Source: Haliclystus octoradiatus (lineage: Eukaryota > Cnidaria > Staurozoa > Stauromedusae > Haliclystidae). Taken from it: a DNA stretch of 64,000 nt. Location of the stretch: positions 17,173,936 to 17,237,935 of the forward strand of contig OU744448.1 in assembly GCA_916610825.1 (NCBI GenBank). Direction: 5' to 3'. Every line of letters starts with the position of its first letter. The first letter of the stretch is position 1. The translations under genes and the position numbers were made by a program. Shown here in pieces: positions 24,788 to 55,742 of this stretch. Below the pieces are notes generated by a model that ran no database searches, was not told the origin of the DNA, and worked only from the letters and a program-made list of their open reading frames with translations.

Positions 24788-25828
24788 TTACAAATCTTCA
24801 TCCAAGTAATAATCGTTTAGCCACGCTGGAGCACGACGAATACGAGGACCAACTTCAACTGCTTCGTCAATACGATTTTCACTGTCGCTATCATTATCAC
24901 TATTGGTTTCATTATCCGTATCATTATCGGATGATGACTCACTGTCATCTGTTAATAATAAATCATCATTGTTTGCTTCATTTGGATTGTCATTCAAGTT
25001 ATCATTGCTTGGTGAATCACTTATACGATTACGTAAATGGCTTACATGCCTTAATGAAAGATGTCCCTTAATTAGTACCCTAACTTTCTGCACAGAAACT
25101 TGTTGTAGAACAATACCTGGAAGCCACTTTTCCGTACATCTGACATTGTCTTTTGGCTTTACCCACACCTTGTCATTGGGAAAGTAAGATTTGATAAACT
25201 CTTCATCTGATGTAACTGGTTCAATAATACGCAACCGAGGTTTGTAACCAAATTTTTGCCATGCCGGCGGATCCGTCATCCGTTCAGACGGTACGTTGTT
25301 ATACCAATAAATAGCATCTAATATAGAACACTTGCTTCTAGCGGCTATAGTTTTGATTGTTCTATGGTTGCGTTCTACTATCCCTGTCCCTTGAGGTCGA
25401 TACACAGCTCTCGGAATCAATTTGACATTCCACAATTTACATAACATTTTAATCTTTCTTGAGGCAAATGTACTATAGTTATCTAATAATATTTCGCTCG
25501 GTGGTCCATGTTCTGAAAATATTGACTTCAATTGTGCGTATATTTGATTCTCTCCCTCGATAGCAATACGACGCCAGATTGTAAAGCGGCTCGGACCACA
25601 GTCAATTATACTCAAGCATTTTTCATTTTCATACGTCGTCACATCTATGCATAATCTTTCCCTATTTTTCTCAACACCGAGTTTGCCTTTTTCCCATCTT
25701 ACTGGCGATGGGTCAATTGACTTGCAATATTGACAGTTTGTCACAACATTCTGAACATCTTCTGGTGATGGATGTAATCCTATCTGATTAGCCAGCCATT
25801 TTAATTGGTGCGTTCCACGATGGGACAA
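24788..25828 (-). CDS. Integrase region of the LTR retrotransposon
   Basis: A 346-codon frame. The zinc-binding HHCC motif uses His3, His7, Cys32 and Cys35; the DDE core uses Asp62, Asp116 and Glu152, with the usual 35-residue spacing between the last two. A chromatin/nucleic-acid-binding tail rich in Asp, Ser and Asn (~265-330) follows. The frame is shifted relative to the RNase H frame upstream (28-bp overlap), which breaks pol in this copy. Confidence 0.9.
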   Translation of the reverse strand: MSHRGTHQLKWLANQIGLHPSPEDVQNVVTNCQYCKSIDPSPVRWEKGKLGVEKNRERLCIDVTTYENEKCLSIIDCGPSRFTIWRRIAIEGENQIYAQLKSIFSEHGPPSEILLDNYSTFASRKIKMLCKLWNVKLIPRAVYRPQGTGIVERNHRTIKTIAARSKCSILDAIYWYNNVPSERMTDPPAWQKFGYKPRLRIIEPVTSDEEFIKSYFPNDKVWVKPKDNVRCTEKWLPGIVLQQVSVQKVRVLIKGHLSLRHVSHLRNRISDSPSNDNLNDNPNEANNDDLLLTDDSESSSDNDTDNETNSDNDSDSENRIDEAVEVGPRIRRAPAWLNDYYLDEDL

Positions 25829-26877
25829 ATTGTGAAGTTCTGGCAGAGTCGTGTCATTACTACTACTATTAAATTAGTATTAACAACACCACATACTCCA
25901 TCAATAGTCGTAACACCTTTTAGCCAAGTAACCGGCACTCTCGTCAATTTATCAGCTATGTTTTCGTCTGATCGTACTAGTAACACAGTGATTTGCAAAT
26001 TGTACTTTTCAACAATCGATCTAAATAACTCTAATCGTATTCTGATTAGTAATTCACCAGAGGCTTTAGTATTTAGTCTTTGCTTGCCAGATAGAGCATC
26101 ATTTAGCCAATTACACACTGATACAGAATCTGTTAGTAGTTTAAACTTTGATAAACCCCATTCCACAGCTAAATTTAATCCACGAAGTGCTGCATCCAAT
26201 TCTGCTAAATTTATGTGCTTGTTGTCTTGCCGTAGCCATGACCTGTCTTCAATAGTCTCACTGTCCACTTGAATGACCACACCATACGCAAGATTACTCG
26301 CATCACACCAAACAGATGCATTCGTAATTTCGTCCACGTCCCATCGACCACGTGCCGGATCGGCAAGTAAAACACGTTTAACGACATCTTTGACGTGACT
26401 TTTGATAATGTCACTCAACTGCTCATCCCAATTTGTCTCCGCACATAAGCGCTTTAAGTAGCTGACGTGTACTCGTAACCAACCACACACCGGGTGTATC
26501 TCGATAAGTCGACCACAAAGCGAATAAAGCTCTCTCTTTGTTAAATGATCTACATTTTCAACTTCAATATTCAAAGCATTAGCTCGAGACCAATATAATG
26601 CGTTGTTCACTCGCTCTACATTTAAACCCAAAACTCGTACCGGTTCTCCGTTTGATAACCTCTCCGGTTCCTTTGCTTGTAATGCGTAAGTAGCCAAATG
26701 CTCTTTAACATAATCCACTCGGACAACGTCTTCGTTCACATGAATATCGTCCACGTATGCGTCACAACCTTGCTTGATATCCGGATCCATGTCCAAAACC
26801 TTGCGCAGCAAAGTTGACATAATGAGTGGTGCAACATTCAATCCGAAACCGAGCCGCGTCAAGCAATAACGCGTCAC
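25801..26877 (-). CDS. Reverse transcriptase (C-terminal) and RNase H region
   Basis: 358 codons continuing in frame from the upstream reverse transcriptase piece after a TAG stop. The second palm motif is YVDD (41-44). RNase H has Asp192 in VWCDASNLAYG, Glu226 in NLAELDAAL and Asp250 in LLTDSVSV. It makes cDNA and removes the RNA template. The final residues run out of frame where the integrase frame begins. Confidence 0.9.
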   Translation of the reverse strand: MTRYCLTRLGFGLNVAPLIMSTLLRKVLDMDPDIKQGCDAYVDDIHVNEDVVRVDYVKEHLATYALQAKEPERLSNGEPVRVLGLNVERVNNALYWSRANALNIEVENVDHLTKRELYSLCGRLIEIHPVCGWLRVHVSYLKRLCAETNWDEQLSDIIKSHVKDVVKRVLLADPARGRWDVDEITNASVWCDASNLAYGVVIQVDSETIEDRSWLRQDNKHINLAELDAALRGLNLAVEWGLSKFKLLTDSVSVCNWLNDALSGKQRLNTKASGELLIRIRLELFRSIVEKYNLQITVLLVRSDENIADKLTRVPVTWLKGVTTIDGVCGVVNTNLIVVVMTRLCQNFTICPIVERTN

Positions 26878-26895
26878 TTCGAATATAACAGTTTG

Positions 26896-27756
26896 CTATG
26901 GCCACAAACTTGGATCTACTTTCAGCTGCAAATAGGCGTCTTTTAAGTCTAATATTGCACAGTTTCTTCCCTCTTTTCGCCACCTACGTAATTTATGTGA
27001 GCAAACATCACTAGCCCCAGAATAAATGTCTACACTTTGGTTCAATTCTCTGAAGTCCAAAATTGGCCGCACCTTGCTTTTGCTTTTTTGCTGAACAGCG
27101 AAAAGAGGTATCAGCGCTTTTGGCTTTCCATGGACTGTCTCATCGTATGGCAACAAATAACCTTTTTCGATCCACTCTCTTATTTTGATATTGAATTCTC
27201 CCAACATGCTGCCGTCCATATTATAACAGCGCACACAGTTTTTCATAAATTCAGGCGGCTTGCCATCCACCCATTTCCATTTAATGACCCATGCCGTTCC
27301 ATCGAAATTTGCTTCAAAGTTTTTGTCCTCTATTTTTATCTCGCAAGATATAATATTGCTACATTTATTAGGCTCAATTGCGGTATTTACACTTGTACTG
27401 ATATTACAACCTAACACAGTGGGATCAGCTTGAGCACCGAGCTGATACTTACCAGTCGGCGTCAAATTTAAACCACCGAAAAGCTTAATAGCATCAACAC
27501 CTAAAATGATGTCAATGCCTGATATTAATGAATTGACAACATAACCTTGTATTAACCGTTCAGTGTTAGAAATTTTTAAATTCAAATGACTATAACCTAT
27601 AGTTCTAACCGTTGAATTATTTGAAATGGAAATGTTTCGTTGGACAGCAGATATACTATTTATCTTCACATTTTCAGACACCAATGTCATCGTACTTCCA
27701 GTGTCCAAAATTCCCCGGTATTGAGAACCGGCTACCGTCACATAAACTGTTAACAA
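26896..27756 (-). CDS. Protease and N-terminal reverse transcriptase region
   Basis: 286 codons. Retropepsin active site DTG at residues 17-19 (GILDTGSTMTLVSE). Reverse transcriptase begins near 185, with KVRPILDFRELNQSV and NCAILDLKDAYLQL (first palm Asp). A TAG stop follows DPSLWP. The pol frame is open slightly upstream of this Met, in the +1 frame relative to the end of gag, which suggests programmed frameshifting (inference). Confidence 0.9.
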   Translation of the reverse strand: MLTVYVTVAGSQYRGILDTGSTMTLVSENVKINSISAVQRNISISNNSTVRTIGYSHLNLKISNTERLIQGYVVNSLISGIDIILGVDAIKLFGGLNLTPTGKYQLGAQADPTVLGCNISTSVNTAIEPNKCSNIISCEIKIEDKNFEANFDGTAWVIKWKWVDGKPPEFMKNCVRCYNMDGSMLGEFNIKIREWIEKGYLLPYDETVHGKPKALIPLFAVQQKSKSKVRPILDFRELNQSVDIYSGASDVCSHKLRRWRKEGRNCAILDLKDAYLQLKVDPSLWP

Positions 27757-27760
27757 CCAT

Positions 27761-28408
27761 TCATTTTCTCGGGGTTACAGCCGGTTCCACATGTGCCGCA
27801 ACCCCGTGATAGTTTTCCGTCGGTGAGTTGAGACATCCGATGGCTAAATGGCCATCCTGACCACAATTGTAGCATTTTCCATCACGTGCTATCTCACTTT
27901 TGTCAGTACTGTTGCGTCCTTGTGGTTTATCTCGTGACATCAACAAATAACAGTCTTTGGCGATGTGCCCAGGTTTTCCGCAGTAAAAACATTTTATATG
28001 ATTTTTATTCCTGGTCTCTTTCTTGTTGAGAGTAGGTACAGCGGCGGCAATAACACCTAAATCTTGTGCATGAGCATTTTCTGCTTCCATCAATACTCTT
28101 GCGCGAGCTACCAATTGCTCATCATCTATCGTCATTAAAGGGCGCAGCTGCATACCGATATTTTCAGGCAGACCAACGACTCTCTTTATAATTTGTAGGT
28201 CTTTCTGATTTTCACTGGACATTTTCTCATAAATGAGAAACGGTGGTCCGCTTAAAAGTAAAGGTACTAACATAACCTTTTCGTTCTCCTCATATCCTTG
28301 CAGTTTTGAAACTATCTCAAACCGCGACCACCATTCACTAAGGTCTCCTTCTCCAGTGTACGGTGCTACTATATCAGTGATTCTTAATTTTGCTTTACTA
28401 ACCGCCAT
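27761..28408 (-). CDS. Gag with two CCHC zinc knuckles
   Basis: 215 codons. Two nucleocapsid knuckles, Cys140-Cys153 (CFYCGKPGHIAKDC) and Cys179-Cys192 (CYNCGQDGHLAIGC). The region before them is short for a capsid and may have lost sequence around residues 70-85. The start codon lies only 12 bp inside the 5' LTR, leaving no room for a normal untranslated leader. Confidence 0.85.
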   Translation of the reverse strand: MAVSKAKLRITDIVAPYTGEGDLSEWWSRFEIVSKLQGYEENEKVMLVPLLLSGPPFLIYEKMSSENQKDLQIIKRVVGLPENIGMQLRPLMTIDDEQLVARARVLMEAENAHAQDLGVIAAAVPTLNKKETRNKNHIKCFYCGKPGHIAKDCYLLMSRDKPQGRNSTDKSEIARDGKCYNCGQDGHLAIGCLNSPTENYHGVAAHVEPAVTPRK

Positions 28409-28420
28409 GGCCCGTTAGCT

Positions 28421-28632
28421 TATAAGATCAACGACAAGTTGAACAACGACGACTCAATTCAGTTAATAAAACAACATATATTTCTCTAGGTCTTGCTCTC
28501 ATCAAGACTACACACACTCTGACCATACGATACGCACGTGGGCGTTTACATTCTATCCACACAAATGAGGCTAGCCTCATTTTATCATGAGTGTTTCAAT
28601 CTACAGTTCATACATATAATTATTCGATTACA
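28421..28632 (-). repeat. 5' long terminal repeat of the LTR retrotransposon
   Basis: 212 bp, identical to the 3' LTR except for three substitutions. The 12 bases between it and the gag start show no obvious primer-binding site. The duplicated ACTTT follows at 28633-28637. Confidence 0.95.
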
Positions 28633-29000
28633 ACTTTCCCAGGACAATGTAAGTTAAATTCGATCATCTCAAATGAGGTAAAAACTCTAGCAGCTAGGTA
28701 GCTGTTTCAGTGCTAGGGATTTTCTGCTGAGTATTCCAACACCATGCCAACACCCCCAGTCCCCCACCTCTGTTTAGTATTTCTTCAATAACAGAATCAT
28801 CGCCAGATGGGCGTAGTTTCAGTTTAATCAAATTATGATGCGCTGCATTGCTTCTATTGGAATACAATAGAATTGCCATGGTGACCATGGTGATCGTCAT
28901 TCTTTGCAGAACGCGCGTATTTTAAAAATTCAAAATTCCTTCCTCCATGTCTCCCTCGTTTGTGCTTCTTTTTTGTAAATAATTTAGTAATGGAATAAGT
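28633..29000 (-). pseudogene. Decayed LINE, 5' endonuclease part (continuation of 22760-24563)
   Basis: Next to the LTR the minus strand reads TSFEMIEFNLHCPGK, which continues in frame across the excised LTR element into VNLRIIIIYRPPRSS, a conserved endonuclease block. Further upstream RGGGLGVLAW fits the usual RGGGVG(V/I) of this domain. Stops and shifts are common. The 5' edge is not clear; 29000 is approximate. Confidence 0.75.
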
Positions 29001-29510
29001 ATCATTATAAAATAATGGTGCAGAACAAGAATAACGTAATTTGAGAAGTTCATTGCGATTAAATTGAATAGTAAAACCATGCATGCTTATAACAAAGCAA
29101 ATGATAAATCACAGCAGTTTGAATCAAGGTTTGAATAAAATGTAAATTCAAAACTTGTAAATTGTACAAAAAACAACTTCAAATCTTGCTGCAAATACCA
29201 AGTAAGAATGCCTGAAGCAATATAATCTATAGTAAAAGTAGCATGCGCTATAAAGTAGAATATAAGAACTGTAATTGAATTTAAAAACCATGAGCCAGAT
29301 GTAAATTATTGAACAAAATATCCGTTGATAATCAAGATAAATCAAAGTTTATGAGAAAGGTAACGAAATAATTTGTCACAAATACTGTCCAGCTTGATTT
29401 ATAACTCCACTATATTGATGATTCCATGTCTTCTAATGTCTATTCACAACTTATGAACATTAATAATAAAAAGGATAGGTAATTAAAAACAAAAGTTGCC
29501 CTACTTTATT
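29001..29510. other. Intergenic sequence, nothing recognised
   Basis: AT-rich, with only short chance frames. It may contain more of the old LINE, but I see no conserved motif. Confidence 0.4.
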
Positions 29511-29684
29511 TTACTTAATTATTTAATTATTTAATTACTTAATTAATTATTACTTTATGTACTTTATTTACTTAATTGTAAATAATTATTAATTATTACT
29601 TAATTATTATACTTAATTATTTAATTATTTAATTACTTAATTAATTATTACTTTATTTACTTTATTTACTTAATTGTAAATAGA
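29511..29684. repeat. AT-only tandem duplication
   Basis: Two ~75-bp copies of a TTAATTATTTAATTA-type stretch ending TTTACTTAATTGTAAATA, separated by ~25 bp of similar composition, 150-320 bp upstream of the DPP3 start codon. Confidence 0.75.
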
Positions 29685-29706
29685 TGGCTCTGGTAGGACC
29701 CCTTCA

Positions 29707-29738
29707 AGACATACGGTGACTGGTCACGGTCATGGTCA
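29707..29738 (+). promoter_or_regulatory. Upstream block of DPP3 shared with DHTKD1
   Basis: AGACATACGGTGACTGG then TCACGGTCATGGTCA, ending 93 bp before the first DPP3 ATG. It matches the DHTKD1 block at 17341-17371 except for one extra base. One further TGGTCA and CACCCTTTT follow here, whereas CACCCTTTT precedes the block at DHTKD1, as if both were cut from a ~45-bp tandem unit in different phase. The function is unknown. Confidence 0.5.
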
Positions 29739-29831
29739 TGGTCACCCTTTTGGACGGTCCCTTAATTGAAGTCTGCCAGGGCTCGAATATGAGGCTGAGG
29801 CTCATATGCACTTGAGGCTAGTGAAAAGGAG

Positions 29832-50048
<20,217 letters not shown>

Positions 50049-51473
50049 CGTAAGAACCTTCTTTATAACGGGCACCTTTAGATAATGCCCACTTGACATT
50101 ATGATCTCGTATGTCACTGAGGTTTTCTTTCTCTGTTTGTGTAAGCCGTGTTTTGTACCACACAATCAATGCCATTTGTGTAGTGTCATAACGTGGGGAT
50201 TTGTTCTAGCTAGACCCCTGATCAGTGATTATTTCAATTAAAGCAGACTGCGACAGAAATAATATAATGTGCTTCCGTCGTGCATATTTGCCTGTTTTAA
50301 ATTGTTCTAAATTTTGAGTTTATAAAATTGAAGGCTGCATTTTAAGTATTTGTGAGACCCTTTTAGGAGTAATGGAAATATGAAATGTTTGACCAAAAGT
50401 CTCATCACTTCAAATTTTAAATTTATTTGCTGGTTTTCGGGATGAAATATGAAGTATTTGCTAAAGTTTTGACTGAAATTTGTCAATGTAGACCATCCAG
50501 AGATATTTAGTGGTTGCCACAAACGTATATTTATTCTGTACAAAATAGTATGTATATTATAATGATCAGTTCTATGTTGTATTTGTGCTACTTCATAACC
50601 ATATTGTGTACGTCTTCTACAGTATTTGTAGGTTACGTGTAACTATTAACTCCGTTTTCACGGTTTCTTTCTTTGTCAGCTTGCGGTGCATTTGACGTGG
50701 GAAAGACAAACGGACAATAAATGATAAAAATAAAGACAGATGATCTTCTATTAAATATTTATAGACACTATTAAACGATTGTAGCTATAAATTGCAGTTC
50801 TGGTCATATTAAAGAATAATAATGAAAATATCATTGCTGTCTCTTTATTAGTTCACACAAGATCACGTTAATGATGATAATATATAGAAAATCACTTAAA
50901 AATACTCTTTTTCACAATTCCAGGTGTTGCACTCCATATCGCCATGCTATATTTTATAGATAAGTCGACAAGATGTGAAACTTAAATTGCGAAATTGAGT
51001 AAGCCATTCCTTTGACTCATTTATATTATCTCCAAGCTTCTAATTCTGAAGTTTCTCATACAGAATGATGATGACCGCTCATTTACATTATACTGCGATA
51101 TATTACTATTGCTAATTATTTACTTAGTTTTGAAGCCTTTATAGACATAAAAATTAAAGCAAAAAGCCACTAACAAGTATTTGTAACCATTTTTCTGTAT
51201 GTTATACATTCCGAGTTTAATGCCAGAAAATTTCTCTGCAAAGAAAATGAAAACATATAAACTAAATTGATAAACATTGAGATGCGAACGATTCAATGAA
51301 GTCGTTATTAAATTGAAGTGTTTGTGTGAGAGACCGTACCTAGTTACATTTATGTCTAACGAATCTTTACCCATACCAATTGCTCAGAGACTATGCTCAA
51401 ATATGTTCTACATAAACCTAACTTCGTAAACGGTTTTATACTTACGATTATATCGTGTATACCAATCCTGATC
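50049..51473. other. Intergenic region between convergent DPP3 and phosphotransferase genes
   Basis: 1.4 kb, AT-rich. It presumably contains both 3' untranslated regions; AATAAA on the plus strand near 50716 fits DPP3. No other feature seen. Confidence 0.6.
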
Positions 51474-53771
51474 TCATTCCAATCCGATTGACCGACGTAC
51501 CTGAAACAAGATTCAGTATATATTTCAACTTGGATCTCATTTTTGATCGAAGTATAAATTGGTTAGATTACTCCTCCTACCTGCATCACATGTAGCTGGC
51601 TGATGAGTATTAAAAACGCAAGTAATGGAGTTCCAACAAATTGCATGAGACGCAAAGTTTTCTGCAATATAATGAAATGGAGAGTTCATGTTGAATTTTT
51701 GATGTACAGCTAAACCTGTATATAACAGCAACATAAAATCTAGAACAATTGACCTTCTTCATGCACATGATTAATTCAATAGAATAATGTCGTTCGTGAA
51801 TTACTAAAGAGGCCATTGTGGACATGTGGACGCTATACAGAGGCGGCTGCAATAGCAGGTTTGACTGTTTAACGGCCATTTCTAATTTCATATAGGAATA
51901 CCATTTCTTTCGTAGATTTACGGTATAGGGTGGATAACATGAGATCTGAGTGGACGGGGATGCCTGACTTTGGGAAAACGAAGTAGTTCCAAAAAGTTCC
52001 ATAAGTCTAAAAAATGTCTTAACATTTGTATTTGTTTATCCAAGAAGTACTTCACAGCAGTTCTTCAAAGCTCAAAGCTCTCTATAAAGTCTACAAGGAG
52101 ACATGCGAAGTTCCAAAATCTGGAATTTCCTACCCAAGAAATATCAAACTTTTCAGTGGGAATATGGACTCAAAAAAGTGACACGCCCTGTATAGCCGTC
52201 ATATGGGAGCTACCCCCGGGAGATTCATTGTAGGCTAAAACCAACCGAGTTGATAATAAAACTGGGTGGAAAACCTGTCGAAAGAGTAAGTCGCCTACTT
52301 TCAAATGTCTCCTTGAGAAGCACTTACGTTCTTAAGATACTTTATACTTACCACTCGTTCCTGTTATTTAAACCCTTTATTACTTAATTCTTATTTTCCT
52401 GTTAACTTAGCTATGTATGCAACATGTATCAGTCCTTTGAAAAAAAGTTATGTATAACTTAAAGGTTTCTGAATAAATGATGATGATGATGATGATGATG
52501 TTTGTTTGTTTCATTTATTGTCAATATATGCAAAATAAATACAGGATGTGACAGGTTTGCAAGATGTATTCTTATTTATACATATTCAATTAAATTATTT
52601 ATTACTGACTACAGACTAGATAATATCATCAACTTGACTTTCAGAAAGTCGTTTTTTAATGACTTCGAGATAAATATCCTTATAAGTCTTCTTGTGATTT
52701 GGGATGATGCTTTGGTAAGCAAAAATTTAGCTGTTCTTTGGTGTCAATCTGTCTGAAGTTTGTATATACTTCTTCAGCTATTTTAAGGAATTGATGACGT
52801 AGATCGGCATTATCAATGCATTGAAACAGAACGTGCACTTCATCATCAATATAGTTTTCATCACAAAATTTGCATGTCCGTTCTGGGTATGGAGTGTCAA
52901 AGTGTCTACCAGTCTGAACCCCGAGTTAATGTGCACTAGTTCGTAGTTTAGTTATTGCACGCCTAGTGGAGGTATTTGGTATTAGTAGGTAACTTTGAAA
53001 TTCAAAAGGTTCATAAATATTTACATAAAAATTTAATTGATTGGATCTGTTTAGGCTATTAGTTAGTGATCAAGTTATAAATTTTTCACTGAGATTATTT
53101 ATCAATTAATTATTCTTTAATTGTATTGATGACTTTTTTTACTCCATTTACTAGCAGAATCTTTAGATAGTAGGTCTATGTTGACTTCTGACAGAAAGGA
53201 TTTAGCTTTTCCTAGCCAAGATGTTGGCGAGTTATCGAGCATTTGCTCAGAAAAGGATTTATATATAATCGTGCTTCGATCGGAGTTGATCAGTCGTAGC
53301 AAGTACTTCAGTACAGTGACTTTAATGTCTATCAGTCTATCTGCAGTGGTGCAATACCTAGATCTCCTCTTACTGCTAGGGTGTTGGTATTTCCCTTTAC
53401 GCTCAGCATTTGGCGCATGATTTTTCTTTGCAGTGCTTCCAGTATGTTGTTGCTACCAGTATGTTGTTTTCTTCACTAGTAATAGTGTCTCCCCAAATAT
53501 CGGAAGCATAGAGAAGAAATGGTTTAACAACGGTATTATATAGCGTATGAAGGATAGCAACGTGGTTCGTGGGGGATCCCTTCAACGAGCGCCTGCTCAT
53601 GTTCCAGGCCTTTTCACCTTTTTACATAGCTCTTTTATACCAAAAATCTGCTTGCATGATCTATGGAATGTGAATCCAAGATATTTATAATTATCAGTGT
53701 AGGTAAGTTGTTTCTCGTCTATATAAAGATTGTGTGAAGGTCCCGATGGTTGTAATGTAGAAAACACGATG

Positions 53772-53808
<37 letters not shown>

Positions 53809-55742
53809 AACCGTTTTAGCTTGTACTGAAAAACGATGCAATCGGTAGGGGCAAAATAGAGGGGCAATACAGTCTTACTTATTAGCCCATAAAAACGAAA
53901 TTGTACTAGTTTTATGTTCCCTTTTCTGTGATATTTTACTTACCCAAAATACATCGCACAATAATGCGGTGAATAAAAAATGAAGAATTGCATCTGCACT
54001 GTTTATCTTCCAAACCCAATAGATAAATGTTGTGCTATAAAAATTCATCGCATCTGCTTGTTTCACCTAAACAACCAACAATAACGGTAAAATTAACCAG
54101 GCAGGACAACGGAATGCCTTCTAGAAGTAAAGTTTGGTCAATGCTAAATATATGGGTGGTATTATGAAAGTCACAATTAAGTCCATACTCTCGATCAGCT
54201 CTCACAGCAACTGCGAGGATATTACAATAATCATGAATAATAATAATACAATATTGGCACCATCGACGTCAGCCAATCATTGACAAGGAAGCACTTATTG
54301 GCATAACATTAGTGTTGGGGGGATATATTCAATGGATTCATCTATGACAAATGGATTATTGCAACTTGATCATGCAATTTCAAAATGTCAACTTATACTC
54401 AGTCTTGACTTTATCTCAATATCAAACAAGTACCATTTTATGATGAAGGGTGGAATGGTATAGAGAGAATTGCGCAATCAAGGCTCACCTTGCCATTAAT
54501 TACTATGAAATAAGTCTGCAGTGTAACGCCTAATGATTGTAAGACTTGTAAAGGCTGCGTCAAGGCTGTATTTACAATCATTGAAAGAAACACTCCTATA
54601 TTCGTGTAAAAGTGGTCAGGTGCCTTTGTTACTGGATACCCGGTAGGTATTGTCTTTATTGCTTCATTACTTACTTAATATGCTAAATATTTGTGCATGG
54701 TGCAGGACGGTCCGAGGAGCATAGTTTCACTTCCTAATTTACTGGATTCAACTTTGGTGTTAGTATACATTAGAATGAGCAATTGGCATCATGTTTCGGT
54801 GTTGATAGTAATGGTACTAACCGCAGAAATGCCGTCTATTGGTTTCTCCAGCATGCCACCATATGTGAAAACAAAATGATCCCACATTCCTGCTCTTACA
54901 ATGAGTTGAATTGAGGCTATAGCAAGCGTTAAGTTTACCGATAATCTTGAATATCTTGGCACTTTCTTCGTCAGATAATATGCATCTAATGTTATAAGTG
55001 CATCATCTTCTCTGTACCCTACAAGAGCAGCCTCGCAATCATCCTCCGTTGTGCCCAAGGCGTTTTCCAGCGAGTCATTTTTATCTAACTCAGGCAATAA
55101 GCGATTCAGTCTGGTAAAAGTAGCAATCGCTAATAGTGCGCCAGCAAATAGATCAGATGTCGCGTCTAAATGATAGCCAAATGTTCCAAAGCCCGTCTTA
55201 ATAACGTTTGATTTCGATTGCGAGCGATAAACAACACCATCCAAGATGTCTAACATTGATCTCATCTCAAATATTAAAACAGCTATACGAAGCCAAAATA
55301 ATGAATGACTCATAAATATTCTACCAGCCAATACTGCTAATAGTAAATGACACATAGTTATTGTATTAGCAGTTACAAAAGGTAGAGTTGATAATTGAGT
55401 GATGTTGTTGAGCCATTCACAAAACGGTAGATATATGTATTGATCAACGTGATCGATCATGCGTAGTTTCACTGTTTTCTTTGATTGCGGTACAGATGAT
55501 ATGTTACTTATAACATCACTTACAGGATCATTACTATAAATCTCACTAAAGAATAGGAAATCACACCATATGAAATATGTTAGCAATCCAAATGTTACAT
55601 AAAATGCCAAATGATGATCCATTCCACGACGCAATATCTTCATCATGATGCGTAAAGCACATTCAAATTTGCGAAATGCCAATATGACCGTAAGAATAAA
55701 ATAAACACTGAAACCTTTTCGCTTCCAAATATCATTGATCAT
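51474..55742 (-). CDS. CDP-alcohol phosphotransferase, CPES-like, paralogue A (4 exons)
   Basis: Multi-pass membrane enzyme of the CDP-alcohol phosphotransferase family; by overall look, an invertebrate ceramide phosphoethanolamine synthase-like protein transferring phosphoethanolamine from CDP-ethanolamine (inference). Exons: 55742-54822, 54066-53944, 51661-51581, 51500-51474; phase 0 throughout; 383 residues. The catalytic motif is Asp165-x2-Asp168-Gly169-x2-Tyr172-Arg173-x15-Gly189-x3-Asp193-x3-Asp197. All acidic residues are present, but the usual Ala-Arg is Tyr-Arg and the gap to Gly is longer than the usual 8-9. Hydrophobic helices lie near 11-23, 44-66, 126-160, 197-210 and 270-290, in exon 2 (LHFLFTALL) and exon 3 (LLAFLILIS). 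An in-frame TAG lies just upstream of the ATG; Met33 or Met41 could also start. Exon 4 adds only eight codons and is the least certain part. Confidence 0.82.
51717..51868. mobile_element. MITE with CAGT-type ends and TA flank
   Basis: It begins TACAGCTAAACCTGTATATAAC and ends CAGGTTTGACTGT; resembles 59571-59733. It lies in an intron of paralogue A. Confidence 0.5.
52477..52501 (+). repeat. (ATG)n microsatellite at the 3' end of a LINE relic
   Basis: About eight perfect units next to the C-terminal end of the minus-strand LINE relic. Confidence 0.85.
52502..53771 (-). pseudogene. LINE relic (reverse transcriptase thumb to C-terminal Cys/His motif)
   Basis: Minus strand: TLYNTVVKPFLLYASDIWG (53600-53403 frame) is the conserved thumb block of LINE reverse transcriptases. 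Further on, near 52880, is a CKFCDENY....DEVHVLFQC cluster, the usual C-terminal Cys/His motif. Stops and shifts throughout. Bounded by (ATG)n at 52477-52501 and 53772-53809. It lies in an intron of paralogue A. Confidence 0.75.
53772..53809 (+). repeat. (TGA)n microsatellite upstream of the LINE relic
   Basis: Twelve perfect TGA units, the same motif and strand as the array at the other end of the LINE relic. Confidence 0.85.
54388..54685 (+). mobile_element. tRNA-derived SINE, copy 4, headless
   Basis: It starts at the body (GTCAACTTATACTCAGTCTT), has ATCAAACAAGTACCAT, GGGTGGAATGGTATAGAG and AGAATTGCGC, and ends ATTACTTACTTAA. The tRNA-like head is absent. It lies in the intron between exons 1 and 2 of paralogue A. 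Confidence 0.75.

Larger units (their letters stand above)
24564..28632 (-). mobile_element. Young LTR retrotransposon (gag-PR-RT-RH-IN), 4.07 kb, inserted in a LINE
   Basis: Two 212-bp LTRs at ~98.6% identity, 5-bp target duplications (ACTTT), polypurine tract and one gag-pol set in the order gag, protease, reverse transcriptase, RNase H, integrase. The order fits Ty3/Gypsy or BEL/Pao; I lean to a divergent Gypsy-like lineage but cannot exclude BEL/Pao, for which 5-bp duplications are usual. Pol has one in-frame TAG and one frameshift, so this copy is probably inactive. No env-like frame exists. Confidence 0.95.

Noticed and set aside
24903..27414. Plus-strand frames of 94-155 codons across the LTR element
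   Set aside because: Antisense shadows of the gag-pol frames on the minus strand; no conserved motifs.
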